Virus record (IMG/VR): IMGVR_UViG_3300044611_001332
Span: 1 to 50,511 of that record
Direction: 5' to 3' (one strand)
Source of the DNA: a virus
DNA: 50,511 nt
Positions within the stretch are counted from its first letter, which is position 1. Every line of letters begins with the position of its first letter. Below the pieces are notes generated by a model, which was given only the letters and a program-made list of their open reading frames with translations, did no database searches and had not been told where the DNA came from. The translations under genes were made by a program, and so were the position numbers. Of the stretch, positions 35,554 to 44,251 are shown one piece after another.

Positions 35554-35963
35554 AACTTTCTGAACTGATCAACAAGCTGCAACGTCTTCATGACTTGTAC
35601 CCACAGCTTGATCCTCAAATAACGCTAACGGAAGTAGCTTATTGCAGCTACGATAAGAATAAAACAGAGCCAGAGTTTTTCTGTCGTACTCTTGATAAGA
35701 TTGCTTGTTTTGAATTGCAAACTTTTTTGCATATTCCTTCTGAACAACTCTTCTCTGAACGCGGTCCTTATCTAAACATCTTCTATGAAGGAGATGTAAT
35801 TGATAAGCCAGAAGATTACTGGAAGAACAACTACTTTGCTCAACATGCAAACAAGCAAACTGGATCAACTCATTCAAGCAGCTGCTCAACACCAGACGCA
35901 GGAGTTGGAATGGATCAAAAATCTGTTTCAACAGAGGATGAAACTGATTACGGAACCAAATAA
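35550..35963 (+). CDS. Hypothetical protein
   Basis: 137 residues (MKLSELINKLQRLHDLYPQL...). The opening helix followed by DPQITLTEVAYCSYD and a strand-rich core resembles small phage domains beginning with LS-E-L-(I)-x-x-L-(x)-x-L. The last 40 residues are Ser/Thr-rich and overlap the gene at 35845 in another frame, so they may be unstructured. Confidence 0.55.
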   Translation: MKLSELINKLQRLHDLYPQLDPQITLTEVAYCSYDKNKTEPEFFCRTLDKIACFELQTFLHIPSEQLFSERGPYLNIFYEGDVIDKPEDYWKNNYFAQHANKQTGSTHSSSCSTPDAGVGMDQKSVSTEDETDYGTK

Positions 35964-35994
35964 ACTGTCTCATGAAAACACACAAACCGCTTGA
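35845..35994 (+). CDS. Small helical peptide, 49 residues
   Basis: ATG 35845 encodes MQTSKLDQLIQAAAQHQTQE and a second amphipathic segment (LEWIKNLFQQRMKLI), a likely coiled coil. It lies inside overlapping frames and ends inside the next gene. Translation is plausible from the chain of overlaps but not certain. Confidence 0.4.
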   Translation: MQTSKLDQLIQAAAQHQTQELEWIKNLFQQRMKLITEPNKLSHENTQTA

Positions 35995-36199
35995 TCTCCA
36001 GCAACCTGATTGGGTGTGCCGTGATTGTGGTGGACAATGGGGATTATGGTGGGATGGTGGTAAATACTCTGGACCACCACATCACTGTGCTACCTATCAC
36101 AAAGGAAGGTGTGGTGTTTGCGGTAAAACAACAGGCGTTACTGAAGCTCGTGATTATGGCGGCTTAAAAGAAGGTTGGCATAAACCTTTGATAGAGTAG
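35972..36199 (+). CDS. Zinc-ribbon protein
   Basis: 75 residues. C-R-D-C and C-G-V-C pairs, with a GPPHHCATYHKGRCGVCGKTTGVTEARDYG segment; the sequence from G-R-C to the R-D-Y/F-G pattern matches small phage proteins I recognise from many annotations. Zinc binding is likely; role unknown. Confidence 0.65.
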   Translation: MKTHKPLDLQQPDWVCRDCGGQWGLWWDGGKYSGPPHHCATYHKGRCGVCGKTTGVTEARDYGGLKEGWHKPLIE

Positions 36200-36224
36200 T
36201 TAAAAACAAGACTATCTTAAAGTC

Positions 36225-36383
36225 ATGCAGAACAAAGGAGAACTTAAAGAGCAGTTTCTTGCTAACACTCGTAAAAAAATGGGCATTAGCGAAGAAAAAC
36301 GTCAAGACTTTAAGCAACGTGCTCAGGAGGCTAAAGCAAGGCGTCAGAAAAAAGCAGCAGAAATGAAAACAAGACCTGCTTAA
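36225..36383 (+). CDS. Small very basic helical protein, 52 residues
   Basis: ATG 36225 (MQNKGELKEQFLANTRKKMG...). Lys/Arg/Ala-rich helix over most of its length (RQDFKQRAQEAKARRQKKAAEMK). The antisense frame over the same region is Phe/Leu-rich only because of this composition and is rejected. Possibly nucleic-acid binding. Confidence 0.55.
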   Translation: MQNKGELKEQFLANTRKKMGISEEKRQDFKQRAQEAKARRQKKAAEMKTRPA

Positions 36384-36385
36384 TA

Positions 36386-36413
36386 ATTGCAATAACTTAA
36401 AAAACTGCTAATT
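36386..36413 (+). promoter_or_regulatory. Weak sigma70-like promoter
   Basis: TTGCAA (36386-36391), 16 bases, TAATTT (36408-36413), about 24 bases before ATG 36437. Confidence 0.35.
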
Positions 36414-36436
36414 TAGTGCTGTAAGTTCCATTTCAT

Positions 36437-36673
36437 ATGGCCCGCAGCACTAAACAGGTACGCTTTAAAGGTAAGCCCTCGGAAATCCTGGACCCAATTG
36501 AGTTCGAGGGTTACACCATTCAGTCTTTACGCCACGGGGTAACCGGTCATGTGCTCTATCGCTATCCCAGCGAAGAGTATGACTGGGAACCCTGCTGGGG
36601 TATGGACCTTGAAACAGCTAAAAAATCGGTGTTGCGCTGCAAGGAAGCAGAACAACTACAATCAAAAGCATAA
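36437..36673 (+). CDS. Small beta-rich hypothetical protein
   Basis: 78 residues (MARSTKQVRFKGKPSEILDP...). Two to three strands with GVTGHVLYRYPSEEYDWEPCWGMDLETAK and a basic helix. The tail resembles small DNA-associated phage proteins, but no family is recognised. Confidence 0.55.
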   Translation: MARSTKQVRFKGKPSEILDPIEFEGYTIQSLRHGVTGHVLYRYPSEEYDWEPCWGMDLETAKKSVLRCKEAEQLQSKA

Positions 36674-36684
36674 ATAGTTTTGTC

Positions 36685-36945
36685 ATGGGACCAGCGAAGA
36701 ACGACCTGATGGATGACCTTGCATGGTCTATTTATGAGTACCTAGTTGGCGAATCAACTAAGTATGAGGGTTCTTTACTGGTCCTAATGCCAATTACTAA
36801 AATTGCTAAACAATTTGAACGTAATCATCGCACTGTTACTAGGCGATTAAGTGCACTAAAAAATGAAGGGTTGATTACTCCTATCATCAAAAAAGACTAT
36901 GTGACACTTTATAGTGTTGCCGATGCGGAGAGTCCTGATGAATGA
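36685..36945 (+). CDS. Winged-helix DNA-binding protein
   Basis: 86 residues. PITKIAKQFERNHRTVTRRLSALKNEGLI is a helix-turn-helix with the R-T-V-x-R-(R)-L-x-x-L-x-x-x-G-L-I signature, followed by a wing (KKDYVTLYSV). A replication initiator or transcription regulator role is possible. The stop overlaps the next start at 36938. Confidence 0.7.
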   Translation: MGPAKNDLMDDLAWSIYEYLVGESTKYEGSLLVLMPITKIAKQFERNHRTVTRRLSALKNEGLITPIIKKDYVTLYSVADAESPDE

Positions 36946-37231
36946 ACGAGACCACAACCCACTTACTGATCTCACCTTTTTGTTAGGCAGCTTTACTGAC
37001 AATGGCCGTTCGCTTCGATCTTTCGTGAATCACCCTCAAGAATTGGCTATCACCATCTTGGTTACCGGGTTACTGTCCAACTCCAGGTGGGCTATGGATC
37101 CAGAAGATGCCATCAAGACAGCCTTTGTCATTCACGAGCAGATTCAGAAGGAAGTGCAGAACTATCAGTCTTTGAAGTTTGTCAACAATGTTGAAAACTG
37201 CTTTAAGAGACCGGAGTTGACGGAGGAATGA
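36938..37231 (+). CDS. Helical hypothetical protein
   Basis: 97 residues from ATG 36938 (MNERDHNPLTDLTFLLGSFT...), helical with a Trp-Ala-Met-Asp-Pro turn. It overlaps the winged-helix gene by 8 bases and the next by 4. No family recognised; coupling suggests a partner of the DNA-binding protein. Confidence 0.55.
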   Translation: MNERDHNPLTDLTFLLGSFTDNGRSLRSFVNHPQELAITILVTGLLSNSRWAMDPEDAIKTAFVIHEQIQKEVQNYQSLKFVNNVENCFKRPELTEE

Positions 37232-37488
37232 AAAAGAAATCCCCCTATGCTCCGTTGTATTACTTCGATGTGGACATCGAGTGGGGCCACCTCCGTATTG
37301 GCAAGCTACTCATTCACTGGTTTAACTCCAGCACAGAGCATGACAGCTGGGGAAGTTGCGATATTACATGGGATCTTAAGCATTCTTTCCTTTTTTGTTT
37401 TAATGAGGCCCGCCAGCGGTTTGAGTTTAGTCACCGCATCATTGATCCCGACATTCGCCGGGTTATGCAGGGCGTCAAACACTTCTAA
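37228..37488 (+). CDS. Small beta-rich protein
   Basis: 86 residues from the coupled ATG 37228. Aromatic-rich strands (YYFDVDIEWGHLRIGKLLIHWF). No family recognised. It precedes the exonuclease gene by about 50 bases. Confidence 0.5.
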   Translation: MKKKSPYAPLYYFDVDIEWGHLRIGKLLIHWFNSSTEHDSWGSCDITWDLKHSFLFCFNEARQRFEFSHRIIDPDIRRVMQGVKHF

Positions 37489-37541
37489 TTGGTTGCAACC
37501 ACTCAGGTTTTTGCTACGTTACAGGGACTTGAGCCGCGCCT

Positions 37542-38462
37542 GTGCCTGCTGTACTGGATGAAATTTGTGCAGACGTTCGCTTAATAGAAGAACTAGAGCG
37601 CAAGATTTATACGCCGTACTCTAAAACTGCATCGTATGAGCAGTTCTTGGATTACCGTTCAGAAGGGGATACCCGTGTAGAAATTAACGGTAGTCGCCAC
37701 TACAAAACTCCTTACGGTGCGCTTCCCTCTGTTACCACAATCCTCTCAGCAACTGGTGGTAACAAGGCAGCATTAGAGCGGTGGGCAAAAAAGAATCCAG
37801 GTGGACGAGAAGCAGCAGCTGCACGTGGTACCCGTGTTCACTCTTTAATGGAGGAGTATCTTCTTGGTATCAACAAGAATCCGCAGATTGATGATGAAGA
37901 GATTTATGACTTCTGGAAAGAGCTTCCTGAGAAACTTGACAAGCTGGAACGGGTGGTCTGGGCTGAAAACCCTGCCAATCCTAATGATTTTGCTTGGACG
38001 ATGGGTGGTGATGGTATCTCCCGAGTCTGGCATCCAGGTGTTCACGAGAGCGAAACATGGGGTTGGGCTGGTGCTCCTGACATCGTGGCAGAGTACAAAG
38101 GAAAAGTGGTTCTTGGTGACCTTAAAACCAGTAATGGCCTGTATTTCAGTAAGTGGCCAGGACCTGAAACCTTGAAAAGCGAGTACGGAATGAAACGTGC
38201 TGGTTTCATGAAGTATCAGAAGTGCATGATGCAGATGGGTGCTTATGCCATGGCACTAGAGCACACCGTTGGAATTGTTCCTGAGATCATGATGATCTTT
38301 GTTGCAACACGGGAACGGTCCCAAGTGTTTGCTGTACAGGGCGGCACCATTGAAAAGTACAAGAACAAGTGGCTGGATGCTGTAAATAAGTATTATTCTG
38401 AGATTCTGCCGTCTCTTAATAAGACTGAGATTGATATGGATGTGGTGGACGGCGACGCCTAA
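37542..38462 (+). CDS. PD-(D/E)XK exonuclease, RecB/Cas4-like
   Basis: 306 residues from GTG 37542. Motif I RGTRVHSLMEEYL (about residue 98, the G-x-x-x-H of RecB-type nucleases), then GAPDIVAEYKGKVVLGDLKTSNG (about 177-199), giving the D...D-x-K catalytic core, and a motif with Y-Q-x-x-M-Q-M-G-A-Y-A. Enzymes of this type resect DNA ends in phage recombination or replication. Lies directly ahead of the primase-helicase, with 119 bases between. Confidence 0.8.
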   Translation: MPAVLDEICADVRLIEELERKIYTPYSKTASYEQFLDYRSEGDTRVEINGSRHYKTPYGALPSVTTILSATGGNKAALERWAKKNPGGREAAAARGTRVHSLMEEYLLGINKNPQIDDEEIYDFWKELPEKLDKLERVVWAENPANPNDFAWTMGGDGISRVWHPGVHESETWGWAGAPDIVAEYKGKVVLGDLKTSNGLYFSKWPGPETLKSEYGMKRAGFMKYQKCMMQMGAYAMALEHTVGIVPEIMMIFVATRERSQVFAVQGGTIEKYKNKWLDAVNKYYSEILPSLNKTEIDMDVVDGDA

Positions 38463-38581
38463 GTGCAGGTGTCTGCCCCGTAAATTAAAGATACGAAGAA
38501 AAACGGTGGACCTCTGGGCACTCCTGTCAAGTCCCGCTACGCTGGTTCCGTCGTCTTCTCCCTGATCCGCAATAAAACAAC

Positions 38582-41197
38582 GTGACGACCGCTACTCCAG
38601 AACCCAAGCCCCCTCATAAGCATCTGTCTCCAGGGCAGATCAATCTTGATCTGATTCCTGCGGATTTTCCCCTTACTCCGTTGCAAGGGAAGAAAGCTTA
38701 TCTTCCGGGCTGGACTAGCGATCCAAAAACAATTGGTGAAATCCGTAAAGAATTAGAAGAGGGACGTGCAACTGGGGTTGGTCTCCTTTGTGGACAATGG
38801 AGTAATGACCTTGCTCTGATCTTTGTTGATGTGGATGGGGAAGATGCAATCCCCGTCATCGAAGAGCTAGGTGGTGGTCCAATTAATGAGATTTTTCCTC
38901 CCACACTGACGATTACCAGTGGGAAACCGGGGAAGTTTCGTATGTTGTTCCGGGTACCGCCAGAGCGTATCCAACAACTACCCGATAAAGCCACTATCAA
39001 AGTTGATAAGGCGCCATGGGAAATCCTTTGGAGGTCTCGGCAAGGTGCATTGATGGGTGCACACCCTGATACTGCTGGTTATTCCACAACACCACACGGT
39101 GGTTTTGAGTATGCCAAGCGGTTACCAGAAATGCCAGAGTGGCTCTATGAAGCCATTGCTCGGGCTTATCCCAGCAGCCGCTACCGAAAACGTACTTCTC
39201 CTGTTGGTGCTGTTGTAACTCAGAGCATTACTCTTAATTACGACACAGATTCCAAATACCATCAGGAAACTGTTGTTGCAGAAGCACTTGAGTACCTCTC
39301 TGCACTATCAGAAGAACGGGCTGATGACTACGAAGAATGGCTTGCTGTTGGCATGTCTCTTCATCAGATTGATGAGTGCTTACTGGAAGCATGGATTGAA
39401 TGGTCTTCTCAGTCCGATCAATTTGAAGATGGTGCCTGTGAACGTAAGTGGTCTAGCTTTGAACGTCTTCCTGGTGGTCCAAACCCTGAGGGTGCCAGGG
39501 GTCTGAAGACGCTTCGGGCTAAAGCAAAAGAAGATGGTTACATTGATATGGGAGGATTTGTTGTTCCTTCCATTGATACCATCAAAAAACGTGCTGCCAT
39601 GGATAACGATGGCACCGTTGAACACGATGAAAGCAATCTATTTGCTGAGTTGTTTGGTGGCATTGAGCTGCCAGAAGACCTTTTTGGTGATGACGGTGAA
39701 CTAGAACTGGTACGGATTCCTGGTCAACCGTCTCTCCCCAGTGGTAAAAAGCAGAAGGGAGCAACGCGTAACCCACCTGCTTCTGAGATTGCCAATTTTA
39801 TCTCGCCAATGTTTAACAAAAATGGTTGGCGATACGACCCTAGATTTGATAGGTTTATGAAGTATGACCGCCAACGCGGTGTATGGAATGAGCAAGATCA
39901 TACGAAGGATTTTAAGCATGAGGTCCAGTTTGTCCTCGGAAACACTTCTCTCCCTGGCGGGTACACTTCTCATCTCGTTAATGATGTGTGTGCTCTGCTG
40001 GAGGGGCACCTCACCGAATACCAGTGGAATGACGATCCCTCCCGTCTTGCATTCCGTAACGGTGTCTACGATCTGGACACCAAAGAATTTTTAGAACACA
40101 CTCCAGATCACTTCATTATCTGGGGTCTTGATATTGATTACATCCCAGAAGCTGATCCCGGTCCCATTACCGAGTGGCTTTATCGCACTCAATATGGTGA
40201 TGAGGCCAGGGTTAATGTGCTGCGGGCATGGCTCCGTGCTTGTTTGGTGGGGCGCGGTAATGAAATTCAACGTTTCTTTGAAGTAATTGGTCCAGGTGGT
40301 CGAGGTAAATCCACCTTTGCCAACCTCTGCTGCGCTCTGGTTGGTAGTGGGAACTACGCTAGCACCACCCTCAACCAGTTGGAGCAAAGCCGCTTTGAGC
40401 TGTCCTCCATCAAGGGCAAGCGCCTGACACTGATCAATGACTCGGAGCGGTATGGTGGTTCTGCTCAGACCTTCAAGGCACTGACCGGTGGTGACTCCCT
40501 TCGTTATGAAGAAAAGCTCAAGCCCATCGGTGAACCGTTTGTGTACACCGGCATGGTCATGGTAGTAGCTAATGAACCTATTCAGACCACCGATAACACC
40601 AGTGGTTTAAGCCGCCGTCGCTTAACAATTGAGTTCAATAGGCCCTTATATGACCGCAATAGTGAAGCCAAAGACATGATCAAGATTGAACATGGTCGGG
40701 TTTCAGGTCTTTGGAAGGACTATCTGCCAGGTCTTGTGAACTGGGTGCTGGAGATGGATGAACAAACCATGCGTCAGTACCTGCTAGATACTAATGAAAT
40801 GGTGCCAGCACTGCGCCGTGTTCGTAATAACATCCTGCTTAACAGCAATAACCTAATTGAATGGCTGCAATCAGAAGTGGTTCAGGCTGATCACGTTACT
40901 GCTGTTGGTAAAAAAATTCCAAACGGCAATAAAGAAACCAATGAACGGTATGTCAACAGTAATTATCACCTGTATCCCAGTTACTGTGAATACTGTGATG
41001 CCACAGGATCTAAAGCTGTAGGTCAGAAACGATTTATTAACCTGCTGCTTGATTGCTGCAAAAACCAACTGGGATTGGATGACGTGCGGACCTTTAGCAA
41101 AGGTGGTAAACCCTTTGTCAAAGGACTTGCTATCCGTAACTCTGATCAGAAATTTAAAGATCTACCGACTATTCTTCCTGAAGGCAAAGAGGATTAA
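38582..41197 (+). CDS. Bifunctional primase-polymerase and SF3 helicase
   Basis: 871 residues from GTG 38582. N-terminal prim-pol domain with FVDVDGED (about 80-87), consistent with its catalytic acids; a PriCT-like middle (EALEYLSALSEERADDYEEWLAVGMSLHQ); D5-type region and an SF3 ATPase with Walker A GPGGRGKST (about 570-578) and NDSERY (Walker-B-like). It synthesises primers and unwinds DNA at the fork. GC-rich strong expression signals are not seen; a possible hairpin-rich leader of 119 bases precedes it. Confidence 0.9.
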   Translation: MTTATPEPKPPHKHLSPGQINLDLIPADFPLTPLQGKKAYLPGWTSDPKTIGEIRKELEEGRATGVGLLCGQWSNDLALIFVDVDGEDAIPVIEELGGGPINEIFPPTLTITSGKPGKFRMLFRVPPERIQQLPDKATIKVDKAPWEILWRSRQGALMGAHPDTAGYSTTPHGGFEYAKRLPEMPEWLYEAIARAYPSSRYRKRTSPVGAVVTQSITLNYDTDSKYHQETVVAEALEYLSALSEERADDYEEWLAVGMSLHQIDECLLEAWIEWSSQSDQFEDGACERKWSSFERLPGGPNPEGARGLKTLRAKAKEDGYIDMGGFVVPSIDTIKKRAAMDNDGTVEHDESNLFAELFGGIELPEDLFGDDGELELVRIPGQPSLPSGKKQKGATRNPPASEIANFISPMFNKNGWRYDPRFDRFMKYDRQRGVWNEQDHTKDFKHEVQFVLGNTSLPGGYTSHLVNDVCALLEGHLTEYQWNDDPSRLAFRNGVYDLDTKEFLEHTPDHFIIWGLDIDYIPEADPGPITEWLYRTQYGDEARVNVLRAWLRACLVGRGNEIQRFFEVIGPGGRGKSTFANLCCALVGSGNYASTTLNQLEQSRFELSSIKGKRLTLINDSERYGGSAQTFKALTGGDSLRYEEKLKPIGEPFVYTGMVMVVANEPIQTTDNTSGLSRRRLTIEFNRPLYDRNSEAKDMIKIEHGRVSGLWKDYLPGLVNWVLEMDEQTMRQYLLDTNEMVPALRRVRNNILLNSNNLIEWLQSEVVQADHVTAVGKKIPNGNKETNERYVNSNYHLYPSYCEYCDATGSKAVGQKRFINLLLDCCKNQLGLDDVRTFSKGGKPFVKGLAIRNSDQKFKDLPTILPEGKED

Positions 41198-41349
41198 TCC
41201 TTTTTGCACTTACAGGTGTCGCACTTCTTACACCAGGTTTTGTCGCCAGGAATGACTTCGGTTCCGTAATCGAAGTCATCATAATCTGGTTGGTTGCGGA
41301 GCCAACGTGCAAACTCCTCAATGTATTTCTTGATGAGTTGTGTTGGCAT
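41194..41349 (-). CDS. Small Cys-rich protein, 51 residues
   Basis: ATG at 41349 encodes MPTQLIKKYIEEFARWLRNQ, an acidic linker and a Cys-rich end (TWCKKCDTCKCKK), a probable metal-binding knuckle. Its stop overlaps the stop of the primase-helicase on the other strand. No family recognised. Confidence 0.55.
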   Translation of the reverse strand: MPTQLIKKYIEEFARWLRNQPDYDDFDYGTEVIPGDKTWCKKCDTCKCKKD

Positions 41350-41351
41350 GA

Positions 41352-41675
41352 TCAAAGAAAACTGGGTAGTTGAGGTCCTTTGGGACCGGTAGGTCTAGGA
41401 GGCATCAACGGTTTAAAACCACGCTCCATTAATTGATCCATGTAAGGAGAATCAATATGGGGAGTTTTAAGGATCGCATTAGGCGGAGAGTAGCGAATTG
41501 TACGAGACACTAAAGGACCACCTTGTTCTTGTTCATATTCCTGACGTACTCCTAAATCTGGAATACCTTCACCGGCTTGGCTGTAGTCTTGCATACCACT
41601 AACGTACTGCTGCAAAAAACCAATGGTGTTTTTGTCCCCACCTAATTTCGTGGGGAAATCACTGTCCATCATCAT
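41352..41675 (-). CDS. Virion-type small protein
   Basis: 107 residues from ATG 41675. Gly/Pro/Gln-rich and polar (QQYVSGMQDYSQAGEGIPDL, RPTGPKGPQLPSFL), unstructured-looking. It follows the larger gene at 41678 by two bases in the same direction. No family recognised; class inferred from composition. Confidence 0.5.
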   Translation of the reverse strand: MMMDSDFPTKLGGDKNTIGFLQQYVSGMQDYSQAGEGIPDLGVRQEYEQEQGGPLVSRTIRYSPPNAILKTPHIDSPYMDQLMERGFKPLMPPRPTGPKGPQLPSFL

Positions 41676-41677
41676 GA

Positions 41678-42562
41678 TTAGATCAGCCCCAGGCGGAAGG
41701 CACGGGTCAGGTTCTGTGCTCGCTCACTTGCACTAGCGCCTGCTGTCGTTGCTTTGTCAGCTTGAGCAGCAGTTGCTTCTTGCTGTGCTGCTTGAGCTGC
41801 TAACGGGTTCAAGGTTTCCATGGTTGGACCCATCTCACCTTGAGCACGGGTACCAAAATCACCCATCTGGTACTCCTCTACCGGAGCAAACGTAGCTGCA
41901 TAACCCTTGGTATCTGGGAATGTTGCAGCCAGTAACGGGTTAAAGGCACCAATAGCACCACCAGCTTGAGCCATTGGAGTCTTGCCGTACTTCTCCATCC
42001 AGATCTTCATGCCAAGATCTTCTGCTTCTTCTTGCTTCTTCTGATTGATCAGGTTTTGGTACTGCGCCATCTGCGACTTGTACTCATCACCTTGTGAATA
42101 ATCAACAGTACCAGCAGGAGTTAATCCTTTAACAATCGCAGTAGGTTGGACAGTTCCAGCTGGAATCGTTGTTGGCTTTTCAGGTACAACAAACGGTTCT
42201 GTTTTGCTGCCTGGAGGCATTACACGGCCAAGAAGAGATTGATCTGCTTCAATTGCGTCTAACTCTTGAGCATTTGCACCACGAGCAAGTTTGTTAAATA
42301 AATTTCCAGCCTGCTGTAAACCATATTGCAAACCAGTTTCAGGTCGCCCTGGAACACCAGCTAAACCTGCTAACTGTTTCATACCATATTCCAAACCACT
42401 TTGTTGATTGCGGTCAGGACGAACACCCAACAAACTCAATCCATATTCATAACCAGTCTGCGGCTGATTGGCTGCAGCAAGAGCAGCAGAATAATCTTTA
42501 TATAGTTTTCCATCATCACCTTTATAGTAAGTTTTACCACTGCGTTTAACGTACTGGCCCAC
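41678..42562 (-). CDS. Virion-type protein with Tyr-Gly repeats
   Basis: 294 residues from GTG 42562. QPQTGYEYGLSLLG, QSGLEYGMKQLAG and ETGLQYGLQQAG form three repeats of (T/S)-G-x-x-Y-G-x-x-x-x-(A/L)-G near the N-terminus. An Ala/Gln-rich helical end follows (LAAQAAQQEATAAQADKATT). No family recognised; a structural or internal virion role is inferred from the company and composition. Confidence 0.6.
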   Translation of the reverse strand: MGQYVKRSGKTYYKGDDGKLYKDYSAALAAANQPQTGYEYGLSLLGVRPDRNQQSGLEYGMKQLAGLAGVPGRPETGLQYGLQQAGNLFNKLARGANAQELDAIEADQSLLGRVMPPGSKTEPFVVPEKPTTIPAGTVQPTAIVKGLTPAGTVDYSQGDEYKSQMAQYQNLINQKKQEEAEDLGMKIWMEKYGKTPMAQAGGAIGAFNPLLAATFPDTKGYAATFAPVEEYQMGDFGTRAQGEMGPTMETLNPLAAQAAQQEATAAQADKATTAGASASERAQNLTRAFRLGLI

Positions 42563-42616
42563 GGCAATAAAGAAATCCTTTCTTACAATAGTAACACCGG
42601 GACACAGGATCTATCA

Positions 42617-42805
42617 ATGCAAATTATTCAAACCTTTCCAAAGGGTACGACTATTGAATTAGGTGAAGATTCTCATGGCAATCAAGTTCATCGTGTCTGT
42701 ACTGCTGGTGGCTCAATGTGTCGTTTTGTTGAACCTTATCATTGTGCGTTAGTCTATGCAGAACAATTTGAAGAGTGGTATTCACATAGGCCAGAACAAC
42801 CGTAA
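42617..42805 (+). CDS. Small hypothetical protein
   Basis: 62 residues from ATG 42617 (MQIIQTFPKGTTIELGEDSHGNQVHRVCTAGG...). Beta-rich, with two Cys in VCTAGGSMCRF. It opens toward the long non-coding region. No family recognised. Confidence 0.5.
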   Translation: MQIIQTFPKGTTIELGEDSHGNQVHRVCTAGGSMCRFVEPYHCALVYAEQFEEWYSHRPEQP

Positions 42806-43084
42806 TTTTTGCTGACATTGAAATTAGGGAGAACAACTGTACTGTTTCTAGATCCTCCAGATCCGCTGCCGCCAGGGGCTTCTCTGGAGCTGTTCTGCGA
42901 ACGGACGTTTTCATGTGTTATTTCCGGTATTTACTACGGGATGAGTTTTTAGCTGTTCTCAAGTGTCCGTCATAAGGACGCGTACTTGGAACGGACGCAT
43001 TAGAACAGCTAGCTACTACTCTCTAAGAATATTTAGGGTTTTAAGAGCAAAAGCATCCGTTCGTTTGGCAATCTTTAAAACCCC
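42806..43084. other. Non-coding control region with nested inverted repeats
   Basis: CTCCAGA/TCTGGAG (near 42854-42886) forms one hairpin. TAGCTGTTCT (near 42951) pairs with AGAACAGCTA (near 43004), and inside it GTCCGT/ACGGAC. The same half-sites recur: ACGGACG near 42901 and 42993, ATCCGTTCG near 43058, so the ACGGA core appears four times in both orientations. AGCTGTTCT occurs at 42886 and 42950. Together they look like repeated protein-binding sites of an operator or origin. Confidence 0.5.
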
Positions 43085-43113
43085 TTGACTCGCAAGGGAT
43101 CTGACCCTATCCT
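43085..43113 (+). promoter_or_regulatory. Sigma70 promoter TTGACT-N17-TATCCT
   Basis: TTGACT (43085-43090), 17 bases, TATCCT (43108-43113), 28 bases before GTG 43141. A CCCTTG/CAAGGG hairpin overlaps the -35 box (43082-43099). Confidence 0.65.
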
Positions 43114-43140
43114 AAAGGTGTCCCTAAAACCTCCCCTACT

Positions 43141-43647
43141 GTGGATTACCTGCAGTTTTTTAGAGATGAGTACCTAACAGAACAAGACCTCGTTGCTTTT
43201 GCTACTACTCTCAAGCTGTGTCAAGATGGAATCGGATTGAGTCCGTGTTGGTGCCTGAAAAAACTGGACCACCCTGGCCTGAAACACTTCTCTACGTCCC
43301 ACCGATTCAGGCCACAGTTCAAGGGACGGGATGCCCGAGTGCTGGCGATGGCCCTTGTGAATCAGTTCATGCCAGAGGAGGGAGCGGTCGTTGTGCGGCG
43401 GCACATCTGCAAATCACAGCACTGCATCAACCCGTCCCACTACTACTTCGGCACACTGAAGGATGTGAAGCTGGAGCACGCCAAAAGAAAAGGAGTTGAC
43501 ATCAGCCCAGTGGTGGTGACAGAAATACGGTCTAAGCGTGAGTCTGATAAGACCACGTGGACGTATCAGAAGCTGGGCAAGTTCTACAAACTCCCCTACC
43601 ATGTCATCAGACGCATCTGCACGGAGAACGCTTACGCCAATGGCTGA
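43141..43647 (+). CDS. HNH-type zinc-loop protein with helix-turn-helix end
   Basis: 168 residues from GTG 43141. RRHICKSQHCINPSHYYFGTLKDVKLEHAKRKG is the C-x-x-x-x-C-(I/V)-N-P-x-H core of phage HNH proteins, preceded by C-W-x-(x)-x-K-L. The C-terminus (VVTEIRSKRESDKTTWTYQKLGKFYKLPYHVIRRIC) is a helix-turn-helix as in HNH targeting domains. It could be a homing nuclease or a packaging nuclease relative. Expressed from the promoter at 43085. Confidence 0.7.
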   Translation: MDYLQFFRDEYLTEQDLVAFATTLKLCQDGIGLSPCWCLKKLDHPGLKHFSTSHRFRPQFKGRDARVLAMALVNQFMPEEGAVVVRRHICKSQHCINPSHYYFGTLKDVKLEHAKRKGVDISPVVVTEIRSKRESDKTTWTYQKLGKFYKLPYHVIRRICTENAYANG

Positions 43648-44251
43648 CCTTGATGGCATCCTTAGTCAAAACCTGGATTCAATCCTGAAGCCAGATAACA
43701 AGTTTGAAAACCAGGTCAAGAAGATCCATCAGGAGACCGCTAACAAGTACTGCCTATGGCACCGCAACGGAGAGCCCACCCATTGGAACAACTTTGGACT
43801 CATGGGAGAATGCCGAGATTGCTTAGCAGAGATCCAGAGGGGGCGCTGCACTGTTGATGTTTGTAACTTTGAACTGGATACCTACTGGACTGTTCGTAAC
43901 TTTTGGTTAAAGGTAGACATCAAAGGACCAGATGAGTGCTGGCCGTGGATGGGAGCAACGCGCCGTAACAACCAAGAGACCGTTGCATACATGCCAAGCC
44001 CTTTCCATTCCGCTAAAACACAGTCTGCCTCCAGGGTTGCATTCTGGTTATCCCGTGGCTACACAGGGAAATATCGTGTGTTCCACCAAGAAGGTTGTGA
44101 TGTTCTGTGCTGTAACCCCTTACATCTGCGTATAAAGGAGTTAGCATCAGTACCTGAACCAACTGAAATCACAACCATAAATCTGAGCTATGGCAACATC
44201 TTTGACCGAGCAAAAACCAATGCAGAAGCGGAGTCAAGTACTCCCGAGTAA
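43640..44251 (+). CDS. HNH-like Cys/His-rich protein
   Basis: 203 residues from ATG 43640 (MADLDGILSQNLDSILKPDN...). CRDCLAE and a later GCDVLCCNPLHLRI segment resemble the C-C-N-P-x-H loop of degenerate HNH proteins; DECWPWMGATRR resembles the start of the HNH fold. It overlaps the preceding HNH gene by 8 bases. Two adjacent HNH-like genes suggest duplication of a selfish element. Confidence 0.6.
   Translation: MADLDGILSQNLDSILKPDNKFENQVKKIHQETANKYCLWHRNGEPTHWNNFGLMGECRDCLAEIQRGRCTVDVCNFELDTYWTVRNFWLKVDIKGPDECWPWMGATRRNNQETVAYMPSPFHSAKTQSASRVAFWLSRGYTGKYRVFHQEGCDVLCCNPLHLRIKELASVPEPTEITTINLSYGNIFDRAKTNAEAESSTPE

Noticed and set aside
36138-36392. Phe/Leu-rich minus-strand frame near 36.2 kb
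   Set aside because: It is antisense to the Lys/Glu-rich peptide at 36225-36383, whose codons produce Phe and Leu on the other strand.
38463-38581. Possible structured RNA before the primase-helicase gene
   Set aside because: GAAGA/TCTTC and ACGG/CCGT pairings exist, but they are short and widely spaced; the 119-base gap can be an ordinary leader.
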